The notes beneath the pieces were generated by a model. That model was not told where the DNA came from. It did not search any database and saw only the letters and a program-made list of their open reading frames with translations. Positions 23,399 to 30,947 of a stretch of DNA of 36,601 bases are shown here, piece after piece (the stretch's first letter is position 1; every line of letters starts with the position of its first letter). The position numbers were made by a program, and so were the translations under genes. This stretch comes from Actinomycetota bacterium (GTDB lineage Bacteria; Actinomycetota; Acidimicrobiia; Acidimicrobiales; Ilumatobacteraceae): contig SXKB01000313.1 in assembly GCA_005778215.1 (NCBI GenBank), forward strand, positions 1 to 36,601, read 5' to 3'.

Positions 23399-25657
23399 AT
23401 GCGGACAGAACGTTTCCAGGGGAAGATCGGTCGCACGCTCGCGGAGTCCGAGCCGTGGTTCGAGGAACTCCCCCACCCCGGCGAGCAAGCGCCCAACGTC
23501 GTGGTCGTGCTGCTGGACGACACCGGCTTCGCGCAGATGGGTTGCTTCGGTTCGGAGATCGACACACCGAACATCGACGCGCTCGCTGCCGGCGGACTGC
23601 AGTTCACCAACTTCCATGTCACGCCGCTGTGCTCGCCCACGCGAGCCGCGCTGCTCACCGGCCGTTCGCAGCACAAGGCGGGCATGCGTTCGGTCAGCAA
23701 CTTCCGCACCGGCTTCCCGCACATGCTCGGCCACGTCAGCACCCGCACCGCCACCATGGCCGAGGTGCTGCGCGACCAGGGCTACGCCACGTTCGCCGTC
23801 GGCAAGTGGCACCTCGCCCCGATGGAGGAGTGCTCGGCCGCCGGCCCGTTCGACCAGTGGCCGCTCGGCCGCGGGTTCGACCGGTTCTACGGGTTCCTCG
23901 ACGGCGAGACCGATCAGTTCCACCCCGAGCTGGTGTGCGACAACCACCCCATCGAACCGCCCGCCGGCCCCGACGAGGGCTACCACGTGTCCGAGGACCT
24001 GGTCGACCAAGCGTTGAAGATGATCGCCGACAGCAAGGGCGTTCGCCCCGATCGCCCGTTCTTCACCTACCTCGCGTTCGGCGCCACGCACGCACCGCAC
24101 CAGGCACCGCCCGAGTACATGGCGAAGTACAAGGGCCGATTCGACGAGGGATGGGACGTCATCCGCGAGCGCGTGTTCCAGCGGCAACTCGAGCGCGGCA
24201 TCATCCCCGAGGGCACGCAGCTCGCACCGCGCAACCCGGGCGTCGACGCGTGGGACTCGCTCCCCGACAACCAGCGCCGCCTGGCCGCTCGTCTGCAGGA
24301 GGCGTTCGCCGCGTTCCTCGACCACACCGACGTGCAGATCGGGCGGCTGGTCGACGGCCTGCGCCAGATGGGCCAGCTCGACAACACCATCCTCGTGCTC
24401 ATGGCCGACAACGGCGCCAGCCAGGGGGGCGGCCCGTTCGGCGTGATGCACGAGATGAAGTTCTTCAACGCCATCTTCGAGACGCCCGACGAGGCCATCG
24501 CGCGCATCGACGACATCGGCGGCCCGCACAGTCACACCAACTATCCGTGGGGATGGGCGCAGTGCGGCAACACGCCGTTCAAGTGGTACAAGCAGAACAC
24601 CCACGAAGGCGGCGTGCACGTGCCGATGATCTTCCACTGGCCGCAAGGCGTGACCGCCGAGCAGCGTGGCCTACGCGACCAGTTCGTGTTCGTGTCCGAC
24701 ATCGCGCCCACGCTGTACGAACTCATCGGGGTGCAGGCGCCGGAGGTGTACCGCGGTGTGCCGCAGGAGCCCGTGTCCGGCCATTCGTTCGCCCACGTGC
24801 TCGGTGATGCCGACGCCCCTGCCGCCAACACCCTGCAGTACTTCGAGAACGGCGGGAGCCGGGCGCTGGTGCACGACGGCTGGAAGGCAGTGTGCCGACA
24901 CGAGAAGGGTGCCGACTTCCTCACCGAGCCGTGGGAGCTGTACCGCATCGCCGACGACGCTTCGGAGTGCAACGACCTCGCCGCCGCCATGCCCGAGCAA
25001 CTGGAGGCACTCAAGGAGCTGTGGTGGCAGGAGGCCGAACGCCACGGCGTGCTGCCGCTCGACGACCGCGGCGTCGAACTGTTCGGCGTGCGGTTCCGCG
25101 ACCGTTCGCCGCACCCCGAGAACCGCCGCTACGTGTACCGGCCGCCGATGGCGCCCATGCCCGGACAGGCGTCGGCCGCGCTCGGCGGGCGCAGCTTCGA
25201 CATGACCGCACACGTCACCCGCACTGCAGGGCAGGACGGTGTGCTGTATGCCTCGGGCACCGAGAACTCGGGCTTCTCGTTCTTCGTGCAGCACGACCGG
25301 TTGGTGTTCGACTACAACGCGTTCGACGCGCACACCGTGGTCGAGAGCGACATCGTGGTGCCGGAGGGCGCGTCGGCGCTCACCGTGAAGGTGCGCCGCC
25401 AGGGCGGCCGCGTCGGTGAGGCGATGCTCGAGATCGATGGCGTGGCATGCGGATCCGCACACCTGCCGTTGTTCATGCTGATGATGTCGTCGGTCGGACC
25501 GAGCGTCGGCTACGACCACGGCTCCCCGGTGTCCACCCGCTACCGGGCACCGTTCCCGTTCCAGGGCACGCTGCACGAGATCGTCATCCAGGCCAGCCCC
25601 GAGCGGTTCGCCGACGCCACCGCGGCCGAGCACGCTGCGGAGATGGGCCGCCAGTGA
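23399..25657 (+). CDS. Arylsulfatase (AtsA-like, formylglycine type)
   Basis: A 752-residue sulfatase hydrolysing a sulfate ester, close in layout and length to mycobacterial AtsA-type arylsulfatases. Metal-binding Asp40-Asp41 are in VVVLLDDTGFAQMGCFG. The C-x-P-x-R signature is PLCSPTRAALLTGR, with Cys78 the residue that must be oxidised to formylglycine. FAVGKWHL, THAPH and MADNGAS supply the remaining active-site residues. After about residue 550 a beta-rich domain follows, typical of this subgroup. No signal peptide is seen, so it is probably cytoplasmic. No formylglycine-generating enzyme is in the window. It heads an operon: its stop overlaps the GTG of the ankyrin gene as GTGA. Control is probably through the inverted repeat on its -35 box. 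The likely role is sulfur or carbon scavenging from sulfate esters; the substrate is unknown. Confidence 0.94.
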   Translation: MRTERFQGKIGRTLAESEPWFEELPHPGEQAPNVVVVLLDDTGFAQMGCFGSEIDTPNIDALAAGGLQFTNFHVTPLCSPTRAALLTGRSQHKAGMRSVSNFRTGFPHMLGHVSTRTATMAEVLRDQGYATFAVGKWHLAPMEECSAAGPFDQWPLGRGFDRFYGFLDGETDQFHPELVCDNHPIEPPAGPDEGYHVSEDLVDQALKMIADSKGVRPDRPFFTYLAFGATHAPHQAPPEYMAKYKGRFDEGWDVIRERVFQRQLERGIIPEGTQLAPRNPGVDAWDSLPDNQRRLAARLQEAFAAFLDHTDVQIGRLVDGLRQMGQLDNTILVLMADNGASQGGGPFGVMHEMKFFNAIFETPDEAIARIDDIGGPHSHTNYPWGWAQCGNTPFKWYKQNTHEGGVHVPMIFHWPQGVTAEQRGLRDQFVFVSDIAPTLYELIGVQAPEVYRGVPQEPVSGHSFAHVLGDADAPAANTLQYFENGGSRALVHDGWKAVCRHEKGADFLTEPWELYRIADDASECNDLAAAMPEQLEALKELWWQEAERHGVLPLDDRGVELFGVRFRDRSPHPENRRYVYRPPMAPMPGQASAALGGRSFDMTAHVTRTAGQDGVLYASGTENSGFSFFVQHDRLVFDYNAFDAHTVVESDIVVPEGASALTVKVRRQGGRVGEAMLEIDGVACGSAHLPLFMLMMSSVGPSVGYDHGSPVSTRYRAPFPFQGTLHEIVIQASPERFADATAAEHAAEMGRQ

Positions 25658-26697
25658 GGGCCGACGAGATCCCTGTCGCGTACACCCCCACCGGCGGGTA
25701 CGGCGACCGCATGCCACCCCCGGTGCTCACCCAGTGCACCGAGCCCGTGCCACGCACGGCGCCGCGCATGCAGGGGCTGTGGCGAGTGGTGGAGGTCGAG
25801 TCGGGTGGCGCGGTGCAGCCGCAGCACCCGGCGCTCGGCCAACTGCAACGCATCGAGCAGTGCGGCGATCGCGTGGTCATCACCTCCGGCGGCATCGTGC
25901 ACGACATGCGGTGCGACGGTACCGAGGAGCACGGCGTGCGCGACGTGGCCGCCATCGACAAGACCACGCCCATCGTGGTGGTGGCCTCGTACGAGGACAA
26001 GGTGCACGTGCTGCGACCCGTGGGCGTGCCCATCGAGGTCACCCGCCGGATCGACGGCGACGAGCTGGTGTGGCACTACGCCGGGTTCGTGGCCCGACTG
26101 CGGCGCGTGCAGGCCGACGAGGAGTTGCTCACTGCGGCCGCCACCGGCGATCTGGCGCGAGCCAGAGAGGCCCTCACCGCGCTGGCCGACGTGAACGCCC
26201 GCGATCACCGCGGCCGCACCCCGCTGTTGCTGGCCGCCACGGCCGACCACGTCGAGATGGCGCAGCTGCTGGTCGACGCCGGCGCCGACCCGAACGCAAT
26301 GGACGACCGGCACGACACACCATGGCTGGTCACCGGCGTCACGGGCAGCGTGGCGATGCTGGAGGTGCTGTTGCCCGCCGGCGCCGACCTCACCATCCGC
26401 AATCGGTACGGCGGCGTGTCGATCATCCCGGCCAGCGAGCGCGGCCACATCGACTATGTGCGCCGAGTGGTGCAGACCGGCATCGACGTGAACCATCGCA
26501 ACGACATCGTCTGGACCGCACTGCTCGAGGCCGTCATCCTCGGCGACGGGTCCGAGACCTATGCCGAGATCATCCGCATCCTGCTCGCCGCTGGCGCCGA
26601 TCCGTCCATCGGCGACCGCGAGGGCGTCACGGCGCTCGAACACGCCGAACAACTCGGCCATCACCGCCTCGTCGAGGTCCTGAAAGGCAGCGCATGA
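25654..26697 (+). CDS. Ankyrin-repeat protein with N-terminal beta-rich domain of unknown function
   Basis: A 347-residue protein with two parts. Residues 1-150 are beta-rich and unrecognised (GLWRVVEVES, GDRVVITSGGIVHDM, VTRRIDGDELVWHYAGF), loosely like a lipocalin-type small barrel. Residues about 155-347 are five or six ankyrin repeats (DHRGRTPLLLAATADHVEMAQLLVDAG and degenerate copies). No signal peptide is seen. GTG 25654 overlaps the sulfatase stop (GTGA), and its own stop overlaps the next ATG (ATGA), so the three products are made in step and may work together. An ankyrin partner could bind or stabilise the sulfatase or the MBL hydrolase; this is inference. The open frame upstream of 25654 is sulfatase coding sequence in another phase. 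Confidence 0.85.
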   Translation: MRADEIPVAYTPTGGYGDRMPPPVLTQCTEPVPRTAPRMQGLWRVVEVESGGAVQPQHPALGQLQRIEQCGDRVVITSGGIVHDMRCDGTEEHGVRDVAAIDKTTPIVVVASYEDKVHVLRPVGVPIEVTRRIDGDELVWHYAGFVARLRRVQADEELLTAAATGDLARAREALTALADVNARDHRGRTPLLLAATADHVEMAQLLVDAGADPNAMDDRHDTPWLVTGVTGSVAMLEVLLPAGADLTIRNRYGGVSIIPASERGHIDYVRRVVQTGIDVNHRNDIVWTALLEAVILGDGSETYAEIIRILLAAGADPSIGDREGVTALEHAEQLGHHRLVEVLKGSA

Positions 26698-27515
26698 AGA
26701 TCACCCTGCTCGGTACCGGTAGCCCGATCCCCGATCCGCGTCGCGCCGGCCCGTCCACGCTGGTGCAGACCGATGGCGCCTGTCTGCTGGTCGATGCCGG
26801 ACGCGGCGTGCTGATGCGCCTCGCCGCCGCGGGGGTGCTGCCGCCGATGCTGCACGGCGTGCTCGTCACCCACCTGCACAGCGACCACATCACCGATCTG
26901 AACGATGTCATCACCACGCACTGGGTGATGGCGCCGCAGGGGTTCGTGCTGCGCATCGTCGGACCGCCGCGCACGAAGGAGGTGGTCGACGCCATCCTGG
27001 CCTCGCTCGCACCCGACCTGCAGTACCGGCTCGACCACCACGCCGATCTCACCTGGACCCCGAACGTGGAGGTCACCGAGGTCGCACCCGGTGACGTGTT
27101 CACCATGGGTTCGGCCACCATCACCGTCGGCGCCACCGACCATCGCCCCGTCGAGCCCACCGTGGCGTTCCGCGTCGACGACGGTGGCACGAGCGTCGTG
27201 CTCGGCGGTGACGGCGTGCCGTGCGCCGGCCTCGATGCGTTGTGCGCGAACGCGGATGCGTACGTGCAGACCGTCATCCGCGACGACCTGGTGAAGCTCA
27301 TCCCGAACGCCCGCATCCAGGACATCCTCGACTACCACTCGTCGGTCGAGCAGGCCGGCCAGACCGCAGCACGCGCCGGTGTGCGCACGCTCGTGCTCAC
27401 CCACTACGTCCCGTCGATGCAGCCCGGCCAGGAGGACGACTGGCGCAGCCGCGCCGCCGCCCACTTCACCGGCGAGATCGTCCTCGGCGACGACCTCACC
27501 GCCGTCACCCTCTGA
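26694..27515 (+). CDS. Metallo-beta-lactamase-fold hydrolase (RNase Z/AtsA-MBL-like)
   Basis: A 273-residue MBL-fold hydrolase beginning MKITLLGTGSPIPDPRRAGPS, the N-terminus usual for the RNase Z-like branch. Zinc ligands are in THLHSDHITDL (H-x-H-x-D-H), the Asp in VVLGGDGVP, and the His in LTHYVPS. Besides tRNA 3' processing enzymes, this branch includes MBL-type aryl and alkyl sulfatases and phosphodiesterases. Placement as third gene behind a formylglycine sulfatase suggests an ester or sulfate-ester substrate rather than tRNA; this is inference. The ATG overlaps the ankyrin stop as ATGA. Downstream lies the duplicated 49-bp palindromic element. A second, more distant MBL protein is encoded at 32207. 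Confidence 0.9.
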   Translation: MKITLLGTGSPIPDPRRAGPSTLVQTDGACLLVDAGRGVLMRLAAAGVLPPMLHGVLVTHLHSDHITDLNDVITTHWVMAPQGFVLRIVGPPRTKEVVDAILASLAPDLQYRLDHHADLTWTPNVEVTEVAPGDVFTMGSATITVGATDHRPVEPTVAFRVDDGGTSVVLGGDGVPCAGLDALCANADAYVQTVIRDDLVKLIPNARIQDILDYHSSVEQAGQTAARAGVRTLVLTHYVPSMQPGQEDDWRSRAAAHFTGEIVLGDDLTAVTL

Positions 27516-27521
27516 CCTCCC

Positions 27522-27570
27522 CACCGAAGTCGCGCGGATTCCACCATTCCGGTGGCCTCGCCGCGACCTC
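27522..27570. repeat. 49-bp palindromic repeat, copy 1
   Basis: First of two 49-bp elements 86% identical (42/49) to each other, 68 bp apart. It folds with an inner stem CCACC/GGTGG (27541-27545, 27551-27555) and an outer stem GAAGTCGCG/CGCGACCTC (27526-27534, 27562-27570; one G-T pair). It begins 7 nt after the MBL stop and may act as a terminator or be a dispersed REP-like element. Confidence 0.85.
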
Positions 27571-27589
27571 GAGGAGACCGCCGAGCCAT

Positions 27590-27638
27590 CACCGAAGTCG
27601 CGCGAATTCCACCGTTCCGGTGGGGGCTTCGCGACCTC
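27590..27638. repeat. 49-bp palindromic repeat, copy 2
   Basis: Second copy, same orientation. The inner stem is at 27609-27613/27619-27623 and the outer stem at 27594-27602/27630-27638. Its last two bases lie in the stop codon of the convergent gene at 27637. Differences from copy 1 fall mainly between the inner and outer right-hand arms, outside the pairing segments. Confidence 0.85.
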
Positions 27639-28917
27639 AGGCGACGGTGATGCGGGTGACGGTGGTGAACGAACAGACGTAGAGATCGCGGGCGGGGCCG
27701 GCGGCGGCGAACAGCACCGACTGCACCGGGCTGCCGGTGTCGACGCGGGCGCGCTCCGCCCCGGTCTCGATGTCGAGCACCACGAGCTGCTCGGCGTTGC
27801 GCGCAGCGTCGTGGTCGAACACCACCAGCTCGCCCGTGTCGGGGAAGCGCAGCGGGTGCGCCGCCTGGTTCAGGTCGCGACGCCAGAGCGGTGTGGTGGC
27901 ACCCTGCTCGTCGAACCGGAACGCAGCGACCACACCGTTGCCGCTGTCGTACCCCACGGCGATGTGCCGCACGGGGTCGATGGCGGGCGGGTTGGCGATC
28001 AGTCCGCCAGGCAGACCGCAGATCTCGGTGAGCGACACCTCGCCGTCGGCGAGACCGACGCGAACCAGGTGCAGGGGTGCGGTGTTGGTGCCGATGCCAC
28101 GGAACGAACCGGCGTACCGCTCGCTGCCGGCGCCGTTGTCGAGGAACCAGGCAGCACCCGCATCGATGACGGCGTCCCAGCCGTACGACTGCCCGTCCAT
28201 CGTGCGGTACTGCGGTCGGAAGTCGTGGTCGAGCACCAGCTCGGAGCCGGTCCAGCGCACCCGCACCAGCGAGGTGTCGCCCACCGCGTACACGTCGTTC
28301 CCGTCGGCGCTGAGACGGGCGATCGACGGCTCGGGCAATGTGCACCGCGCCACGATGTCGAGCGTGCCGGGCGACAGCACCAGCAGTTCGGAGTCGCCGA
28401 GATCGTCACCGTCGGGATGCCCGGGCCGAGCACCGGCGAAGTCCTTGGTCGCGAGGTGACCGTCGGGCAACACCACGAAGCTGTTGTACGGGCGACGCCG
28501 CGGCAGCACGGCGTGCGCGAGCACCTCGAGTTCGGCCGACAACCGGTGCGCGTGCATGCCGAACACCACGTACAACGAACCGTCGGCGTGGGCGGCCACA
28601 CCACCGGGCCACGTCGGGCCACCCGGAAGGTCGGGCGAACGCCGCACGACGTCGAGCGTGACGGGGTCGATCTGCTCCACCCACGACACGGCGTCGTCGC
28701 CACCGGTGTGACACAGCAGGAACACCTCGCCCGGGTCGCGCAGCACCACCATCGTCGACGCGATGGACATCCGCGACACGGCCGTGAGCGTCTCGCCAGG
28801 GGCGAGTGCCAGTCCAGGGACACCGTGCGGGGCCTGTCGCCGCGCCGGCCCTCCGTCCTCCGCCGGCCAGGGGCTGTTCCAGAGGGCGGGGTGCGGCGCG
28901 GCAGTCGGGTCGGTCAC
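27637..28917 (-). CDS. Beta-propeller-like protein of unknown function
   Basis: A 426-residue protein made of repeated short beta-strands typical of a propeller (VTLDVVRRSPDLPGG, GGVAAHADGSLYVVFG, NSFVVLPDGHLATKDF, SELLVLSPGTLDIVAR, RFPDTGELVVFDHD, QLVVLDIETGAE). I see no catalytic motif, signal peptide or membrane helix. Quinoprotein-like, SMP-30-like and NHL-like propellers are all possible, and I cannot choose. GTG 28917 is selected because TAGGTT stands exactly 6 nt before it, as for two other genes here. The gene is monocistronic, divergent from the helicase and convergent with the MBL gene across the duplicated palindrome. Confidence 0.8.
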   Translation of the reverse strand: MTDPTAAPHPALWNSPWPAEDGGPARRQAPHGVPGLALAPGETLTAVSRMSIASTMVVLRDPGEVFLLCHTGGDDAVSWVEQIDPVTLDVVRRSPDLPGGPTWPGGVAAHADGSLYVVFGMHAHRLSAELEVLAHAVLPRRRPYNSFVVLPDGHLATKDFAGARPGHPDGDDLGDSELLVLSPGTLDIVARCTLPEPSIARLSADGNDVYAVGDTSLVRVRWTGSELVLDHDFRPQYRTMDGQSYGWDAVIDAGAAWFLDNGAGSERYAGSFRGIGTNTAPLHLVRVGLADGEVSLTEICGLPGGLIANPPAIDPVRHIAVGYDSGNGVVAAFRFDEQGATTPLWRRDLNQAAHPLRFPDTGELVVFDHDAARNAEQLVVLDIETGAERARVDTGSPVQSVLFAAAGPARDLYVCSFTTVTRITVA

Positions 28918-28923
28918 CGGTGC

Positions 28924-28929
28924 AACCTA
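28924..28929 (-). promoter_or_regulatory. Candidate -10 element of the propeller gene (leaderless)
   Basis: TAGGTT on the minus strand is 6 nt before GTG 28917, giving a leaderless GTG-start mRNA. No good -35 is seen. Confidence 0.5.
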
Positions 28930-28947
28930 CATCGCGCCTGCTCCAGG

Positions 28948-29095
28948 TAGGGTGGTCGACGCAGTGCACGGAATCCCCCACGCGCTGCGGTCGAGTGCAG
29001 CGCTTCCAGCGCACGGTTCTCCCCCTTTGCGGGAGTGTTCGCCTCCGAGGCGAGTGGCCATGCATCACACGGCCACCCTCACGAAGGAACACAAC
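28948..29095 (+). promoter_or_regulatory. Promoter candidate and structured 5' leader of the DEAD-box helicase
   Basis: TAGGGT (28948-28953) could be the -10 box, leaving a leader of about 135 nt, unusually long for this window. The leader holds two small hairpins, CTCCC/GGGAG (29019-29035) and CGCCTCCGAGGCG (29040-29052), and ends with ribosome site AAGGA (29084-29088) 7 nt before ATG 29096. Long structured leaders are common for cold-induced RNA helicases; regulation here is inference. Confidence 0.4.
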
Positions 29096-30622
29096 ATGAA
29101 CATGCCCTCCCCCTCCTCGTCCGGTCGCGCGCGTCCGAGTCGCCAGCGCCGTCGCCCGCAGCACGGCAACGCGCCGCGCCCTGCCGGCAACGGCGCTCCG
29201 CAGGGCGGCCACCGCGCCACCAAGCCCCACGGTCAGCCGCACCGTCACCCGACCAAGCCGACCGGTCAGGCGAACGATCGCGACCAGCGCAACGACGCCG
29301 GCCCGTCGCTCGACAGCCTCACCGCCGCACCGTCGGTGATCCCTGCCGACACCACGTTCGAGGCGCTCGGCGTGCCCACGCCCATCATCCGCTCGCTGGC
29401 CGACCGCGGCGTCACCGCCCCGTTCCCCATCCAGGCCGCCACGCTGCCCGACTCGCTCGCGGGTCGCGACGTGCTCGGCCGCGGTCGCACCGGCAGCGGC
29501 AAGACCATCGCGTTCGCCATCCCCACGGTGGCAGCGCTGGCCGCCTCGACCACGAAGCGCCGCCCCGGCGCACCGCGTGCGCTCATCCTCGTCCCCACCC
29601 GCGAGCTCGCCAACCAGGTGAGCGAGTCGCTGCTGCCCCTCGCCACCGCCATGGGCCTGCGCGTCACCACCGTGTTCGGTGGCGTGGGCCAGCACCCGCA
29701 GGTGAAGGCCATCAAGGCCGGCGTCGACATCGTGGTGGCCTGCCCCGGCCGCCTCGAGGACCTCATCCAGCAGCGGCACTGCTCGCTCGCATCGGTGGAG
29801 GTCACCGTGCTCGACGAGGCCGACCACATGGCCGACCTCGGCTTCTTGCCGGTGGTGCGCCGCCTGCTCGATGCCACGCCGGCCGGCGGTCAGCGTCTGC
29901 TGTTCTCCGCAACGCTCGACAACGGCATCGACGTGCTGGTGAAGCGATACCTGGTGGATCCGATCGTCCACTCCGTCGACCCGGCCGTCGCACCGGTGAG
30001 CACGATGACCCACCACGTGTTCGCGGTGAACCAGGCCGACAAGGCCATCGTGGTGAAGGAACTGGCCAGCGGCCGCGACCGTTCGCTGCTGTTCACCCGT
30101 ACGAAGCACGGCGCCAAGAAGCTGGCCAAGCAGCTCACCATGGCGGGCATCCCTGCGGTGGAACTGCACGGCAACCTGTCGCAGAACGCCCGTGAGCGCA
30201 ACCTCGAGTCGTTCGCCGAGGGCAGCACGAAGGTGCTCGTCGCCACCGACATCGCCGCCCGAGGCATCCACGTCGACGAGATCGCCCTCGTGGTGCACGT
30301 CGACCCGCCGGCCGAGCACAAGGCATACCTGCACCGCAGCGGCCGCACGGCCCGCGCCGGGTCGGAAGGCGTGGTGGTCACCATCATGACGCCCGATCAG
30401 GTCGGCGACGTGAAGTCGCTCGCCCGGGCAGCGAAGATCGAGCCCACCATCACGCGCATCGCCCCTGGCCATCGCATGATCGGTGAGCTCGTGGGCGAGC
30501 CCGCCCCGTTGCGCAAGGTGACGCCGCAGCCGGCATCGCAGCCGCAGCAGCGGCAGCGGGTCAGCCGAGCTGCAGCTCAGCCAGCAGGGCGCTCTTCGCG
30601 TCCTCGAAGTCGTCGAAGCTGA
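29096..30622 (+). CDS. DEAD-box ATP-dependent RNA helicase (RhlE/DeaD-like)
   Basis: A 508-residue RNA helicase that remodels RNA, for example in ribosome assembly or cold adaptation. A basic, low-complexity N-terminal tail of about 85 residues (RARPSRQRRRPQ) precedes the core. The Q motif region is TTFEALGVPTPIIRSL, motif I GRTGSGKT (Lys136), Ia PTRELANQ, II DEAD at 240-243, III SAT, then the second RecA domain with RSLLFTRTKHGAKKLAKQL, motif V ATDIAARGIHV and motif VI HRSGRTARAG. All core motifs are intact. ATG 29096 has a good ribosome site (AAGGA, 7 nt); the open frame upstream is promoter and shadow sequence. The basic C-terminal tail (RSSRPRSRRS) overlaps the 3' end of the convergent small gene by 62 bp. 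Confidence 0.94.
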   Translation: MNMPSPSSSGRARPSRQRRRPQHGNAPRPAGNGAPQGGHRATKPHGQPHRHPTKPTGQANDRDQRNDAGPSLDSLTAAPSVIPADTTFEALGVPTPIIRSLADRGVTAPFPIQAATLPDSLAGRDVLGRGRTGSGKTIAFAIPTVAALAASTTKRRPGAPRALILVPTRELANQVSESLLPLATAMGLRVTTVFGGVGQHPQVKAIKAGVDIVVACPGRLEDLIQQRHCSLASVEVTVLDEADHMADLGFLPVVRRLLDATPAGGQRLLFSATLDNGIDVLVKRYLVDPIVHSVDPAVAPVSTMTHHVFAVNQADKAIVVKELASGRDRSLLFTRTKHGAKKLAKQLTMAGIPAVELHGNLSQNARERNLESFAEGSTKVLVATDIAARGIHVDEIALVVHVDPPAEHKAYLHRSGRTARAGSEGVVVTIMTPDQVGDVKSLARAAKIEPTITRIAPGHRMIGELVGEPAPLRKVTPQPASQPQQRQRVSRAAAQPAGRSSRPRSRRS

Positions 30623-30818
30623 TCTGCTCGTCGTCGAACCGCTGATGCAGCGCAGCGAGGTCGGCGAGCACCACGTCCTGCGGACGGCCCGGTGCCGCCG
30701 GCGTCTCGTCGGCGGCGTCGGTGTCGGGCCCGGCCAACTTCTTCTCCCGCTTCAGCGCCTGCTTCTCCTGGCGGGCCTTCTCACGATCACGCTTCGCACG
30801 TCCGGCGCTGCTGGCCAT
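30561..30818 (-). CDS. Small SHOCT-like protein
   Basis: An 85-residue protein with a basic, probably helical N-terminal half (SSAGRAKRDREKARQEKQ) and a C-terminal helix pair resembling the SHOCT domain (LAALHQRFDDEQISFDDFEDAKSAL). SHOCT modules are short oligomerisation or tether domains; the function here is unknown. ATG 30818 has a strong ribosome site AAGGAG 6-9 nt upstream, which supports it as a real gene although it overlaps the helicase 3' end by 62 bp on the opposite strand. A TAGGGT -10 candidate lies at 30869-30874 on the minus strand. The charged N-terminal half suggests nucleic-acid binding, by composition only. Confidence 0.8.
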   Translation of the reverse strand: MASSAGRAKRDREKARQEKQALKREKKLAGPDTDAADETPAAPGRPQDVVLADLAALHQRFDDEQISFDDFEDAKSALLAELQLG

Positions 30819-30947
30819 GGCGGTCTCCTTCGACGAGGATCCGCCGTCGAGGAGAACCCAGGCGGTTCACCCTAGTCACCCGATGCGAGAGCGCCACCCT
30901 GGCCGTGCTTATCGTTGGCATCAACAGCGGAACAAGGAGCGGACTCC

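Noticed and set aside
20155-24807. A 1550-codon open frame on the plus strand across the LanC-like, CoxL-like and sulfatase genes
   Set aside because: It crosses three recognisable genes and their promoters, and its product is Arg/Pro/Ala low-complexity. It is an artefact of high GC.
26694-27515. Genuine RNase Z (tRNA 3' processing)
   Set aside because: The N-terminus is similar, but the operon with a sulfatase and the lack of an evident exosite arm make another hydrolase role more likely.
27516-27636. Insertion sequence or MITE with target duplications
   Set aside because: No transposase or flanking direct target repeat is visible. Two same-strand palindromic copies are better described as a REP-like or terminator repeat until a genome search is done.
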